DNA of 64,000 bases from a gamma proteobacterium NOR5-3 (GTDB lineage Bacteria; Pseudomonadota; Gammaproteobacteria; Pseudomonadales; Halieaceae), in NCBI GenBank assembly GCA_000158155.1, contig DS999405.1, positions 582,910 to 646,909 of the forward strand. Reading direction: 5' to 3'. Under the pieces are notes generated by a model. It did no database searches and had not been told where the DNA came from. It saw nothing but the letters and a program-made list of their open reading frames with translations. A program made the position numbers and the translations under genes. Each line of letters starts with the position of its first letter. The stretch's first letter is position 1. Below are positions 25,137 to 34,363 of the stretch, in pieces.

Positions 25137-25652
25137 ATGACGACGCTCACGCACCTGGATGCTCAGGGACGCGCCCGCATGGTCAATGTCGGCGACAAAG
25201 CAATCACTGCCCGGCGAGCCGTCGCTGCGGGGCAGATTGTCATGCAGTCGCAAACGCTGGAACAAATTCGCGCTAACAGCCTTTCCAAGGGAGACGTGTT
25301 GGCCGTGGCGAGAATTGCCGGCATACAGGCTGCTAAACGGTGTGATGAACTCATCCCACTGTGTCACAGCCTGCCCCTGGATGCGGTGAGCGTGGATTTT
25401 GAACTGGACGAGGCGCTGCCCGGGGTTCGCATCACGGCCAGCGCGTCGGTGCAGTCGCGTACCGGGGTCGAGATGGAGGCCCTCACCGCGGTCTCTGTTG
25501 CGGCGCTCACCATTTACGACATGTGCAAGGCGGTGGATAAGGGCATGCTGATCGACCAAGTGTGTCTGGTGCGTAAAGAGGGTGGACGTTCCGGCGTATG
25601 GGAGCGATCCCAAGAACCGCATGGCCATCAAGACACACAGGGCGAGGGATAG
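25137..25652 (+). CDS. moaC: Cyclic pyranopterin monophosphate synthase MoaC
   Basis: A 171-residue MoaC from ATG 25137; the in-frame ATG at 25098 is an extension without homology. Motifs are [61 protein letters not shown] and the late [10 protein letters not shown]. It converts the MoaA product into cyclic pyranopterin monophosphate in molybdenum cofactor synthesis. It heads moaC-moaD-moaE. Confidence 0.97.
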   Translation: MTTLTHLDAQGRARMVNVGDKAITARRAVAAGQIVMQSQTLEQIRANSLSKGDVLAVARIAGIQAAKRCDELIPLCHSLPLDAVSVDFELDEALPGVRITASASVQSRTGVEMEALTAVSVAALTIYDMCKAVDKGMLIDQVCLVRKEGGRSGVWERSQEPHGHQDTQGEG

Positions 25653-25658
25653 CGTAGA

Positions 25659-25910
25659 GTGAAAATCCTGTTTTTTGCGCGGCTAAGAGAGCTGCTCGGT
25701 AGCGACTGTTTCGAGATCGCGGATGCCGACTGTCCCGCTGACGTGGCAGCCCTTCGCGCGATGTTGCGTCTGTCCGTGAATGCTCAGTTAGCTGAATCAC
25801 TAGCGGACCCCAACGTCTTTTGCGCGGTCAACCAAAAAGTCGCAGGCGAAGATCAAACTCTGAAAAGCTCCGATGAAGTGGCATTTTTTCCGCCAATGAC
25901 CGGAGGCTGA
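25659..25910 (+). CDS. moaD: Molybdopterin synthase sulfur-carrier subunit MoaD
   Basis: An 83-residue ubiquitin-fold protein with a GTG start. It begins KILFFARLRELLG and ends EVAFFPPMTGG. The free C-terminal Gly-Gly is adenylated and thiocarboxylated to give sulfur to molybdopterin synthase. It lies six bases after moaC and two before moaE. Confidence 0.95.
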   Translation: MKILFFARLRELLGSDCFEIADADCPADVAALRAMLRLSVNAQLAESLADPNVFCAVNQKVAGEDQTLKSSDEVAFFPPMTGG

Positions 25911-25912
25911 GG

Positions 25913-26371
25913 GTGTTTTCTGTCGCTATTTCCAAAGAGCCTCTTGATGTGTCGGCGCTGACTCGGGACTTTCCCCGCAGTGCGGCTGAAACCGGTGCGG
26001 TTGTGACGTTCACGGGTTTTGTGCGCGGTGAGGGGATCAGCGCTTTGGCCCTGGAGCATTACCCGGGCATGACGGAGCAGTCTATTTTGGACTCTATTCA
26101 CAGTGCAGCCCGTCGTTGGCCTGTGCAGTCGGTGCAGGTAGTGCACCGGGTAGGCGAGCTGGCAGCCGGAGAGCCTATCGTCTGGCTTGCAGTGGGCGCC
26201 GGGCATCGCGCGGCGGCCTTTAGTGCCTGTGAGTTTGTCATGGATTATTTGAAAATTTCCGCGCCCCTGTGGAAGCGTGAGCGAGACCTGGAGGGCAACT
26301 GGCATTGGGTTGATGCCAAGATAGCCGATCGTGATCGCGCCAGGCGCTGGGGCGGAGGCGCAATCGCATGA
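25913..26371 (+). CDS. moaE: Molybdopterin synthase catalytic subunit MoaE
   Basis: A 152-residue MoaE with a GTG start. GAVVTFTGFVRGEG, LALEHYPGMTE and KISAPLWKRERDLEGNWHWVDA are conserved; the lysines in the latter are catalytic. It inserts two sulfurs into precursor Z together with MoaD. Its stop overlaps the next start as ATGA, so the flavin reductase gene belongs to the same operon. Confidence 0.96.
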   Translation: MFSVAISKEPLDVSALTRDFPRSAAETGAVVTFTGFVRGEGISALALEHYPGMTEQSILDSIHSAARRWPVQSVQVVHRVGELAAGEPIVWLAVGAGHRAAAFSACEFVMDYLKISAPLWKRERDLEGNWHWVDAKIADRDRARRWGGGAIA

Positions 26372-26844
26372 CCATGGATTCTCGGCAGTTGCGTGATGCG
26401 CTGGGGCAGTTTGCGACAGGCGTTTGTCTGGTTACGGTTAACGACGATGACGGCGTGGCTCACGCCTTGACGGTGAACTCCTTTGCGTCCGTATCTCTGG
26501 ATCCGCCCCTGGTGCTGTGGAGTCTGCAAAAAGACGCGGAGATTTATGCGCTTTACGAGTCGGCGCCCAGGTTTTGCATCGCGGTGCTAGCCCAGGATCA
26601 GCAGGGGCATTCCTCCGGCTATGCCCAAAAAGGTGCACACCGACTGGCGCCGGAACACTTCGAAACGGGCCTGAATGGCGCCCCCCGCATCAACGATGCC
26701 TTGGTGAATTTTGAATGCAGTCTGGAGCGCGCTCTCGATGGCGGCGACCATACGATTTTGCTTGCCCGGGTGACGCATGTGTCTGCGATCAATCCACAGT
26801 CTCCCCTGGTGTTTTTTGGCGGACAGTATCGGGAGCTCCGATGA
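26368..26844 (+). CDS. Flavin reductase-like (HpaC/FMN-binding) protein
   Basis: A 158-residue split-barrel flavin reductase domain protein. LRDALGQFATGVCLVTV, ALTVNSFASVSLDPPLVLWSL and FCIAVLAQDQQGHS are typical of the HpaC/DIM6 group, which reduces FMN or FAD with NAD(P)H for a partner oxygenase. It overlaps moaE by four bases and the Nudix gene by four bases. No oxygenase partner lies nearby. Confidence 0.9.
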   Translation: MTMDSRQLRDALGQFATGVCLVTVNDDDGVAHALTVNSFASVSLDPPLVLWSLQKDAEIYALYESAPRFCIAVLAQDQQGHSSGYAQKGAHRLAPEHFETGLNGAPRINDALVNFECSLERALDGGDHTILLARVTHVSAINPQSPLVFFGGQYRELR

Positions 26845-27392
26845 AGTTCTGCAGCGAGTGCGGCGGATCTATCGAGCTGCGGATTCCTCAGGGTGATGAT
26901 CGCAACCGCTATATCTGCGATGACTGCGATCACATTCACTACATCAATCCCCGGGTGATTGTCGGGTGTCTGCCAGTTCACGAAGACAAGGTGCTGCTTT
27001 GCAAGCGTGCCATAGAGCCGCGCTACGGGTTTTGGACCCTACCCGCAGGCTTTATGGAAAATGGTGAGACCACAGAAGAGGGGGCTGCCAGGGAAACCTG
27101 GGAAGAGGCGCGGGCGCGGGTCAGCAATATGCACCTTTATCGCGTGTTCGATGTGCCTTACATCAGCCAGGTCTATATGTTCTACCGCTGCAGTTTGGAT
27201 GACGGGCTTTTCGGGGTTGGACCGGAAAGTCTGGAAACTGCTCTGTACACCGAGCAGGAAATTCCCTGGGATGAGATTGCGTTTCCCGTTGTGCGCGAGA
27301 CATTGCAAGCCTATTTCGACGATCGGCGCCGGAACGATTATCCCGTGGTAGTGGACGCCATTCGTTACAAGAAGCCGCCCCGGGCCAGTTAA
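26841..27392 (+). CDS. Nudix hydrolase with N-terminal zinc ribbon
   Basis: A 183-residue protein from ATG 26841 (ATGA overlap with the flavin reductase). An N-terminal zinc ribbon uses CSECGG and CDDCDH. The Nudix box is GFMENGETTEEGAARETWEE, missing the usual final Gly (A instead). It hydrolyses a nucleoside diphosphate-linked compound, perhaps NADH or ADP-ribose like NudC relatives. Coupling to a flavin reductase suggests a pyridine or flavin nucleotide substrate (inference). Confidence 0.9.
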   Translation: MKFCSECGGSIELRIPQGDDRNRYICDDCDHIHYINPRVIVGCLPVHEDKVLLCKRAIEPRYGFWTLPAGFMENGETTEEGAARETWEEARARVSNMHLYRVFDVPYISQVYMFYRCSLDDGLFGVGPESLETALYTEQEIPWDEIAFPVVRETLQAYFDDRRRNDYPVVVDAIRYKKPPRAS

Positions 27393-27458
27393 TACACTAC
27401 AAGGCTTGCGGCAGCTGCGTAACACTTAGATTGAATAAAGGATTAATAGGAGATCTCC

Positions 27459-27935
27459 ATGGCGTTCCCCAAAGTAGGCAACCTTGCTCCGGCGTTTTCA
27501 CTGCTTGACCAAGATGGCAAAAAAGTGAGTCTCAAGGATTTTAGAGACAAGAAAAACGTTGTTTTGTATTTCTACCCCAAGGCAATGACACCCGGGTGCA
27601 CCACACAGGCCTGTGGCCTGCGGGACAGCCAGGCCGCTCTTAAAAAACTGGATGCCGTGGTATTTGGCGTGAGTCCCGATCCGGTGCCGCGTCTGGGACG
27701 TTTTATCGACAAGGAGTCGCTGAACTTCAGTCTGTTGTCCGATGAGGACCACGCTATCGCGGAAAAATACGGCGCCTGGGGGCTGAAGAAGTTCATGGGC
27801 CGGGAGTTTATGGGTATTTTGCGCAGCACTTTTATTATCGGCAAAGACGGGCGGCTCAAGCACGTGATGGATAAAGTGAAAACCAAGACGCACCACGATG
27901 ATGTGGTGGCGTTGATCAAAGAGTTGGGTCTATAG
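27459..27935 (+). CDS. bcp: Thioredoxin-dependent peroxiredoxin Bcp
   Basis: A 158-residue BCP/PrxQ protein. The peroxidatic Cys is in KAMTPGCTTQACGLRD, with the second Cys five residues later as in PrxQ. STFIIGKDGRLKHV is the later conserved strand. It reduces hydroperoxides in the cytoplasm with thioredoxin. AGGAGA upstream is a good ribosome site. Confidence 0.94.
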   Translation: MAFPKVGNLAPAFSLLDQDGKKVSLKDFRDKKNVVLYFYPKAMTPGCTTQACGLRDSQAALKKLDAVVFGVSPDPVPRLGRFIDKESLNFSLLSDEDHAIAEKYGAWGLKKFMGREFMGILRSTFIIGKDGRLKHVMDKVKTKTHHDDVVALIKELGL

Positions 27936-27939
27936 CGCT

Positions 27940-28743
27940 GTGGCGTCGTCTTCTGTTGCAAAGACTCGGGTTGTCAGTTTCAACGCTAACGGCATTCGCG
28001 CAGCGCAGCGCAAAGGGTTTTTCGAGTGGATGGCTCGGGAGTCTCCGGACATTGTCTGCATTCAGGAGACCAAGGCGCAGGTACATCAGCTGACCGACGA
28101 GGCTTTTCATCCTCAGGGCTATCACTGTGTTTACAACGATGCCGAGCGTAAGGGTTATAGCGGCACGGCGGTATATTCCCGCGTGAAACCCAGGTCCGTC
28201 ACCACCCGCTTGGGCTGGGAGCCGGTGGATGGAGAGGGACGGTATCTGCAATGTGACTTTGCGGGATTGTCAGTGATATCCCTGTATGTGCCTTCCGGGT
28301 CGAGCAGTGACGCTGCGCTGGAAAAAAAGTTTACTTTTATGGAGCTGTTTCTTGAGCACTTGCGGGTCCTAAAGCGCAAGCGCCGGGAGTTCATCATCTG
28401 TGCCGATTGGAACACCTGCCATCAGAATATTGATCTGCGTAATTGGCGGGCCAATCAGAAGAACTCGGGGTTCCTCCCGGAAGAGCGGGCCTGGCTGGAT
28501 CAAATATATGACGAGATCGGTTTCGTGGATTCCTTTCGCGTCGCTGACACAGAGCCCGATCGCTACACCTGGTGGTCTAATCGGGGGCAGGCCTGGGCTA
28601 ACAATGTGGGTTGGCGCCTGGACTATCAGATGATTACGCCAAAGCTTGTGCCGGCGGTGAGTGGAGCTTCCATTTATACCGAGGAGCGCTTTTCGGATCA
28701 CGCTCCGCAAATTATGGAGTTCGAGCTCGAAATCAAACCGTAG
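27940..28743 (+). CDS. xthA: Exodeoxyribonuclease III family AP endonuclease
   Basis: A 267-residue EEP-fold nuclease with a GTG start four bases after bcp. Metal and catalytic residues sit in VSFNANGIRAA, VCIQETKAQ, CADWNTCHQNIDLRNW, GFLPEERAWLDQI and FSDHAPQIMEF. ExoIII cuts 5' of abasic sites and removes 3' blocks in base-excision repair. In the usual LNIAP region the sequence is CADWNTCH, slightly altered but with Asp and Asn kept. Confidence 0.93.
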   Translation: MASSSVAKTRVVSFNANGIRAAQRKGFFEWMARESPDIVCIQETKAQVHQLTDEAFHPQGYHCVYNDAERKGYSGTAVYSRVKPRSVTTRLGWEPVDGEGRYLQCDFAGLSVISLYVPSGSSSDAALEKKFTFMELFLEHLRVLKRKRREFIICADWNTCHQNIDLRNWRANQKNSGFLPEERAWLDQIYDEIGFVDSFRVADTEPDRYTWWSNRGQAWANNVGWRLDYQMITPKLVPAVSGASIYTEERFSDHAPQIMEFELEIKP

Positions 28744-28870
28744 CTCCGGCGATAGTTTGCCGGGGATGGGTAAAACCGTTACATTCCTCCGCCACTCGCA
28801 GGCGGGATTTGCCGTTTTTGCCGCGACGCATTGTTTTTTTCATTATTGAGTTATTCCCTAAGGAGTTACC

Positions 28871-29206
28871 GTGTTTATCGCATCAGCCCATGCCCAGACC
28901 GCCGCCCCCGCCGGAGCTCCCGCCGGAGGCGAGCTTTTTCAGATTATTTTTTTGGTAGGCCTTTTCGTACTTTTCTACTTCATTGCGATCCGCCCCCAGC
29001 GCAAGCGCCAGAAAGAGCATGCCGCGATGGTTGCTGCGCTTGGCAAGGGTGATGAAGTCACAACCAGCTCCGGTATCCTGGGCAAGATCGTCAGTCTCGA
29101 CGACAACTATGTTGTGCTGAGTGTCAGCGAGAAGGTTGAGCTCAAGTTTCAGCGCATCCACATCCACGCCGTGCTGCCCAAAGGTACGCTCAAGAGCATC
29201 GGTTAG
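28871..29206 (+). CDS. yajC: Preprotein translocase accessory subunit YajC
   Basis: A 111-residue membrane protein with a GTG start. One transmembrane helix (FLVGLFVLFYFIAIRPQRKRQKEH) carries the RPQ-K-R signature, followed by GDEVTTSSGILGKI and KVELKFQRIHIHAVLPKG. It is the small partner of SecDF. In most gammaproteobacteria it lies between tgt and secD; here it stands between exonuclease III and a symporter gene. Confidence 0.93.
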   Translation: MFIASAHAQTAAPAGAPAGGELFQIIFLVGLFVLFYFIAIRPQRKRQKEHAAMVAALGKGDEVTTSSGILGKIVSLDDNYVVLSVSEKVELKFQRIHIHAVLPKGTLKSIG

Positions 29207-29284
29207 CGTCCAACGCTTCTTTGAAGCGACTGGATCGCAGCCTGGTGAATTTAAAAACAGTGGTAGAAAGAGGACGGTAGTCAC

Positions 29285-30607
29285 ATGGCTGAGCTGATTG
29301 GCACCATCAATGGTATTGCCTGGGGTCCGGTGATGCTGGTTCTGCTCCTGGGAACGGGGATTTACCTGACCCTGGGGTTGGGGTTTCTCACGCTGCGAAA
29401 ACTGCCGACCGGTTTCGGATTGCTTTTTAGAGGGCGAAGTGGCGCCGGAGCAGGTGATATTTCACCCTTCAGTGCGTTGATGACGTCGCTCTCCGCAACT
29501 ATTGGAACAGGCAATATAGCGGGTGTAGCGACGGCAATTACCCTCGGCGGTCCCGGTGCGCTGTTCTGGATGTGGATCACCGCACTCTTTGGTATGGCCA
29601 CTAAATATGCAGAGGCCGTTTGCGCCGTGCACTTTCGGGAACAGGATGCCGACGGGCAATACAGCGGCGGGCCCATGTACTACATCCGCAATGGCCTGGC
29701 CGCACATTGGCATTGGCTGGCTTTCGCTTTTGCTATTTTTGGCAGCCTGGCCGGGTTCGGCATAGCCAATACGGTGCAGTCTAATTCTGTTGCTCAGGTA
29801 TTGAATGACAGTTACGCCATAAAGCCGCTCTACACCGGTCTTACCCTGATGGTCCTTGTGGGGGCTGTAGTCCTGGGTGGTATCAAGCGTATTTCCAGTG
29901 TCGCAAGCTATCTCGTGCCTCTTATGGCCACGAGCTATCTGTTGATGGGCGTTATCGTCATCGCCATGCATGCCTCAGCAGTACCCGGGGCGATAGTGAC
30001 TATTGTGGACTCAGCATTCACGGGATCGGCGGCACTGGGTGGATTTGCCGGTGCGACGATATGGGCCGCCATCCGTTTCGGCGTGGCGCGAGGAATATTT
30101 TCTAACGAAGCCGGTCTTGGAAGCGCGCCCATCGCCCATGCTGCGGCAAAGACCAATGAACCGGTAGAGCAGGGCATGATCGCAATGCTCGGTACCTTTA
30201 TCGATACCCTTATCGTTTGCAGTATTACGGGACTGGTCATCGTCATCATGGACGTTCTTCCCAGTGGCGTGAGCGGCGCAAGCCTCACCAGCATGGCTTT
30301 TGGTAGTGCTTTCCCCGGCGGGGATATCATCGTAACCATTGGCCTGTGTATCTTCGCATTCACCACCATGATTGGGTGGTCTTTTTACGGCGAGCGTTGC
30401 GTGGTGTTTTTGGTAGGAACCAAAGGGGTTATGCCTTTTCGTCTTGCCTGGGTTGTGGCTATCCCCGTTGGCACCGTTGTACAGTTGGATCTTATCTGGC
30501 TCATCGCCGATACCCTGAATGCGTTCATGGCCATTCCCAACCTCATTGCGCTGCTGCTCCTCGGTCCCCTGGTCTTTCGGCTGAGTCGGGAGTATTTTCA
30601 GCGATAG
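29285..30607 (+). CDS. Sodium/alanine symporter (AGCS family)
   Basis: A 440-residue polytopic inner-membrane protein. Family motifs are ATIGTGNIAGVATAITLGGPGALFWMW, ATKYAEAV, YSGGPMYYI, the GIFSNEAGLGSAPIAHA signature and IGWSFYGERC. It imports alanine or glycine with sodium, which fits a marine cell. It has its own ribosome site 78 bases after yajC. Confidence 0.95.
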   Translation: MAELIGTINGIAWGPVMLVLLLGTGIYLTLGLGFLTLRKLPTGFGLLFRGRSGAGAGDISPFSALMTSLSATIGTGNIAGVATAITLGGPGALFWMWITALFGMATKYAEAVCAVHFREQDADGQYSGGPMYYIRNGLAAHWHWLAFAFAIFGSLAGFGIANTVQSNSVAQVLNDSYAIKPLYTGLTLMVLVGAVVLGGIKRISSVASYLVPLMATSYLLMGVIVIAMHASAVPGAIVTIVDSAFTGSAALGGFAGATIWAAIRFGVARGIFSNEAGLGSAPIAHAAAKTNEPVEQGMIAMLGTFIDTLIVCSITGLVIVIMDVLPSGVSGASLTSMAFGSAFPGGDIIVTIGLCIFAFTTMIGWSFYGERCVVFLVGTKGVMPFRLAWVVAIPVGTVVQLDLIWLIADTLNAFMAIPNLIALLLLGPLVFRLSREYFQR

Positions 30608-30720
30608 TCGTCTTTAATCATCTTCGCCGACCGATAGTTGGCGCTGGCACAGCGGCGCGGCAACGCCTTTATCATTTCGCCCGATTTTGTCGGTAGCGCT
30701 TTGCAGGGTATGCTCGGGGC

Positions 30721-31641
30721 ATGAGCGTCACACTGGACAAGAAACTCGTCATCGCGATTTCATCGCGTGCTCTCTTTGATTTGAGTGAAAGTCATCGGGT
30801 CTACGAAGAAGAAGGTCTGGCGGCGTATTCGGCGTATCAGATCGAGCACGAGGAGCAGCCTCTGGAGCCGGGTGAAGCTTTTCCCCTGGTAGAGAAAATG
30901 CTCAGGATTAACGCTCGTTTACGTGAAGCCAAGGGCGGTGATCAGGGCGTAGAAGTCGTACTGCTGTCACGCAACAGTGCGGATACCGGACTGCGCGTAT
31001 TCAACTCCATACAGCACTACGGTCTGACAATCAGTCGGGCCGCCTTCTGTGGTGGTGAAAGTCCCTGGCGTTACATCAATGCCTTTGGCTGCCAGCTCTT
31101 TCTGTCCAGTGAGGCAGAGGATGTGCGCAACGCGCTGAACTGCGGAATCGCTGCGGCTACTCTGGTGTCCAACAAGGGTGCTAATCGCGGTTCGGATCAA
31201 CTGCGGTTCGCCTTTGATGGTGATGCCGTGCTGTTTTCTGACGAAGCGGAGCGCGTGTTCAAAGCCCAGGGCCTGGATGCTTTCACCGCCAGCGAGCAGG
31301 CCTCGGCTCGCACGCCCTTATCCGGCGGACCCTTTAAGCTGTTCTTGTCGGCGCTACACGATATCCAGCAGGCGCTTCCCGCGGAAGATCCACCGATCCG
31401 CACCGCCCTGGTGACCGCGCGCTCGGCCCCCGCGCATGAGCGGGTGATCCGGACCTTGCGCGCCTGGAACATCCGTATCGATGAGTCAATTTTTCTAGGC
31501 GGTCTGAATAAGACCGAATTTCTCAGGGCCTACGAGGCTGATGTGTTTTTTGATGATCAGCCCGGGCATTGTGCCTCGGCCAGTCCGCACATCGCGACGG
31601 GTCACGTGCCCCATGGGGTCGCTAACGAGCTCGAGGGGTAA
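30721..31641 (+). CDS. Cytosolic 5'-nucleotidase (NT5C1-like)
   Basis: A 306-residue protein of the 5-nucleotidase family typified by eukaryotic cytosolic NT5C1. It starts KLVIAISSRALFDL, where animal enzymes carry the phosphatase-type Asp motif; EVVLLSRNSADTGLRVFNSI and LRFAFDGDAVLFSDE (DGDA) are conserved, as is IFLGGLNKTEFLRAY near the end. It would hydrolyse AMP or IMP to nucleosides. The first Asp-motif position reads S-S-R-A-L-F-D, as in NT5C1 proteins. It ends before a clear terminator. Confidence 0.85.
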   Translation: MSVTLDKKLVIAISSRALFDLSESHRVYEEEGLAAYSAYQIEHEEQPLEPGEAFPLVEKMLRINARLREAKGGDQGVEVVLLSRNSADTGLRVFNSIQHYGLTISRAAFCGGESPWRYINAFGCQLFLSSEAEDVRNALNCGIAAATLVSNKGANRGSDQLRFAFDGDAVLFSDEAERVFKAQGLDAFTASEQASARTPLSGGPFKLFLSALHDIQQALPAEDPPIRTALVTARSAPAHERVIRTLRAWNIRIDESIFLGGLNKTEFLRAYEADVFFDDQPGHCASASPHIATGHVPHGVANELEG

Positions 31642-31687
31642 AATTCCAGGCCTTATATCCAAAAGGCTTGAAAATCACTGCAGCTAA

Positions 31688-32725
<1,038 letters not shown>

Positions 32726-32732
32726 CAGCACG

Positions 32733-34127
32733 TCATTCGATGCCGGCGCTGCTACCTTCCAGCGCGCGAAGAAAAGCACCGACTTTGTCTGACTGCTCCT
32801 GATACTCAGCCTCTGGCTGGGAATCACTCACGAGCCCGCCACCCGCCCAGCAATGTAACTGCCTGCCCTCGTTGAAAAGCGTTCGGATCGCAATGTTGCT
32901 GTCGAGGCGACCATGACGAGACAGGTAAAACAGGCTGCCGCACCAGGCCTGTCGCGGTGCTGGTTCCAGTTCATCGATGATTTGCATGGCGCGACGTTTG
33001 GGAGCCCCGGTAATAGACCCGCCGGGCATGCAGCCCAGCAGCAGGTCCAATACGCTCTGCGTTGATGACAATTGCCCGGTCACTACGCTTACCAGATGAT
33101 GGACGGTGGAGTAACTTTCCAGCGAGAACAGCTCGCTGGCTTTTACGCTGCCCGGTTCGCAGAAACGACCAATATCGTTGCGCAGCAAATCCACAATCAT
33201 GAGGTTTTCAGCGCGCTCCTTGTCTGACGCCAGTAGTGCTTTCGCCGCTCGTTCGTCCTCGCGTGGATCAGTATGTCTCGGCCGGGTTCCTTTGATGGGG
33301 CGGGTTTCCACTTTCTGCTGGTCTACCGTTACAAAGCGCTCCGGTGACAGGCACAGCAGTGACTGGTCCCGGCGAAGTGGGAAGAAACCGCTGAACGGTG
33401 CTCGGGCGATGCTGCGCAACTGTCTATAGGCCCCAAACAGGTCTCCGGTAAAGTTGGCTGTGAAAGGCTGCCCGATGTTGATCTGATAGCAATCCCCGGC
33501 GACGATGTATTGCTTGACCTGAGAGAAGCGTTGGCGGTAATCAGGCAGCGACCAGCGATGCGCGAACCGGTGTTCTAACCGAAATTCCGGAGAGGCGCGC
33601 TCCGTACTCTCGGCACCCAGCAGCTCTTTTAGCGGTGCATGCATTGCGTTAACTGCGGCTGCCTCGCCTACCAGCCAGCTTTGCTGTTGCTGTCGGTCCT
33701 GCACAATTGCCCAGGGGTAGTAGTGCGCCACCGCTATGGGGAGCGTGCCGGAATTTGCAGGCAGATTTTGAAGTCGTCGTCCAAGTTCGTAGCTGAGGTG
33801 GCCGATGTATCCCCCGTAAAAGGGTAGCTCGCCCAGGCAGCAGTCGGCACTGATCTGGCGCTCAGCGAGTTCTTGCCAGTGCTCAAGTGCACTGATGAGT
33901 TCATCCTGGCTGCTGTGGGCCTCGATGAACAGGCTTCGTGACGCATCGGCTTGTGCCGCAATGATGTCGTAGCGTCCAAGAGCCGACGCGCCGCCACTAT
34001 CGAGTAGCGCAGCTTGTCCAAGATGCCGGATTCGCTCATAGACGGTGCATGGATTATCAAGGTAGGGGAGTGGCAATCCCCTGGTGGCCGTGTATGAGGT
34101 CTTAACTGTCATCTTTTGGAGGCTCAC
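32733..34127 (-). CDS. pabB: Aminodeoxychorismate synthase component I (PabB)
   Basis: A 464-residue chorismate-binding enzyme from GTG 34127, with AAGGG upstream; ATG 34112 is also possible. The active-site lysine is in TRPIKGTRPR, which marks PabB rather than TrpE (TrpE has PIAGT). DLLRNDIGRFCEPGSV, MPGGSITGAPKRRAMQIIDELE and NIAIRTL follow. It makes aminodeoxychorismate for folate. No glutaminase subunit is adjacent. Confidence 0.94.
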   Translation of the reverse strand: MSLQKMTVKTSYTATRGLPLPYLDNPCTVYERIRHLGQAALLDSGGASALGRYDIIAAQADASRSLFIEAHSSQDELISALEHWQELAERQISADCCLGELPFYGGYIGHLSYELGRRLQNLPANSGTLPIAVAHYYPWAIVQDRQQQQSWLVGEAAAVNAMHAPLKELLGAESTERASPEFRLEHRFAHRWSLPDYRQRFSQVKQYIVAGDCYQINIGQPFTANFTGDLFGAYRQLRSIARAPFSGFFPLRRDQSLLCLSPERFVTVDQQKVETRPIKGTRPRHTDPREDERAAKALLASDKERAENLMIVDLLRNDIGRFCEPGSVKASELFSLESYSTVHHLVSVVTGQLSSTQSVLDLLLGCMPGGSITGAPKRRAMQIIDELEPAPRQAWCGSLFYLSRHGRLDSNIAIRTLFNEGRQLHCWAGGGLVSDSQPEAEYQEQSDKVGAFLRALEGSSAGIE

Positions 34128-34304
34128 ACGTCATGCCCTTGGTGAGCATAAGCTGTTGTTTAAATTGACTTTCAATGGCCTGAGAACTAACCTGAGCCAC
34201 CGAATTTTTGACTGCAATTGCACGGTTTCAGGGCTGCATTGCCCGAGCGTGGAGTGTCCTGACCATAGTCTGTCTTTACAGGCAGCAAGGAAACAAAAGT
34301 TAAT

Positions 34305-34337
34305 AGAAAACCGAAAGAAAACCAAAAGAAAACCAAA
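34305..34337. repeat. Three tandem 11-bp A-tract repeats
   Basis: AGAAAACCGAA followed twice by AGAAAACCAAA, directly adjoining, 26 bases before the carboxyltransferase start. A-tracts at 11-bp period are roughly in phase with the helix, so the DNA is probably curved here. Confidence 0.8.
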
Positions 34338-34363
34338 ATTCTGCAAGAAGGTTATCCGCATTT

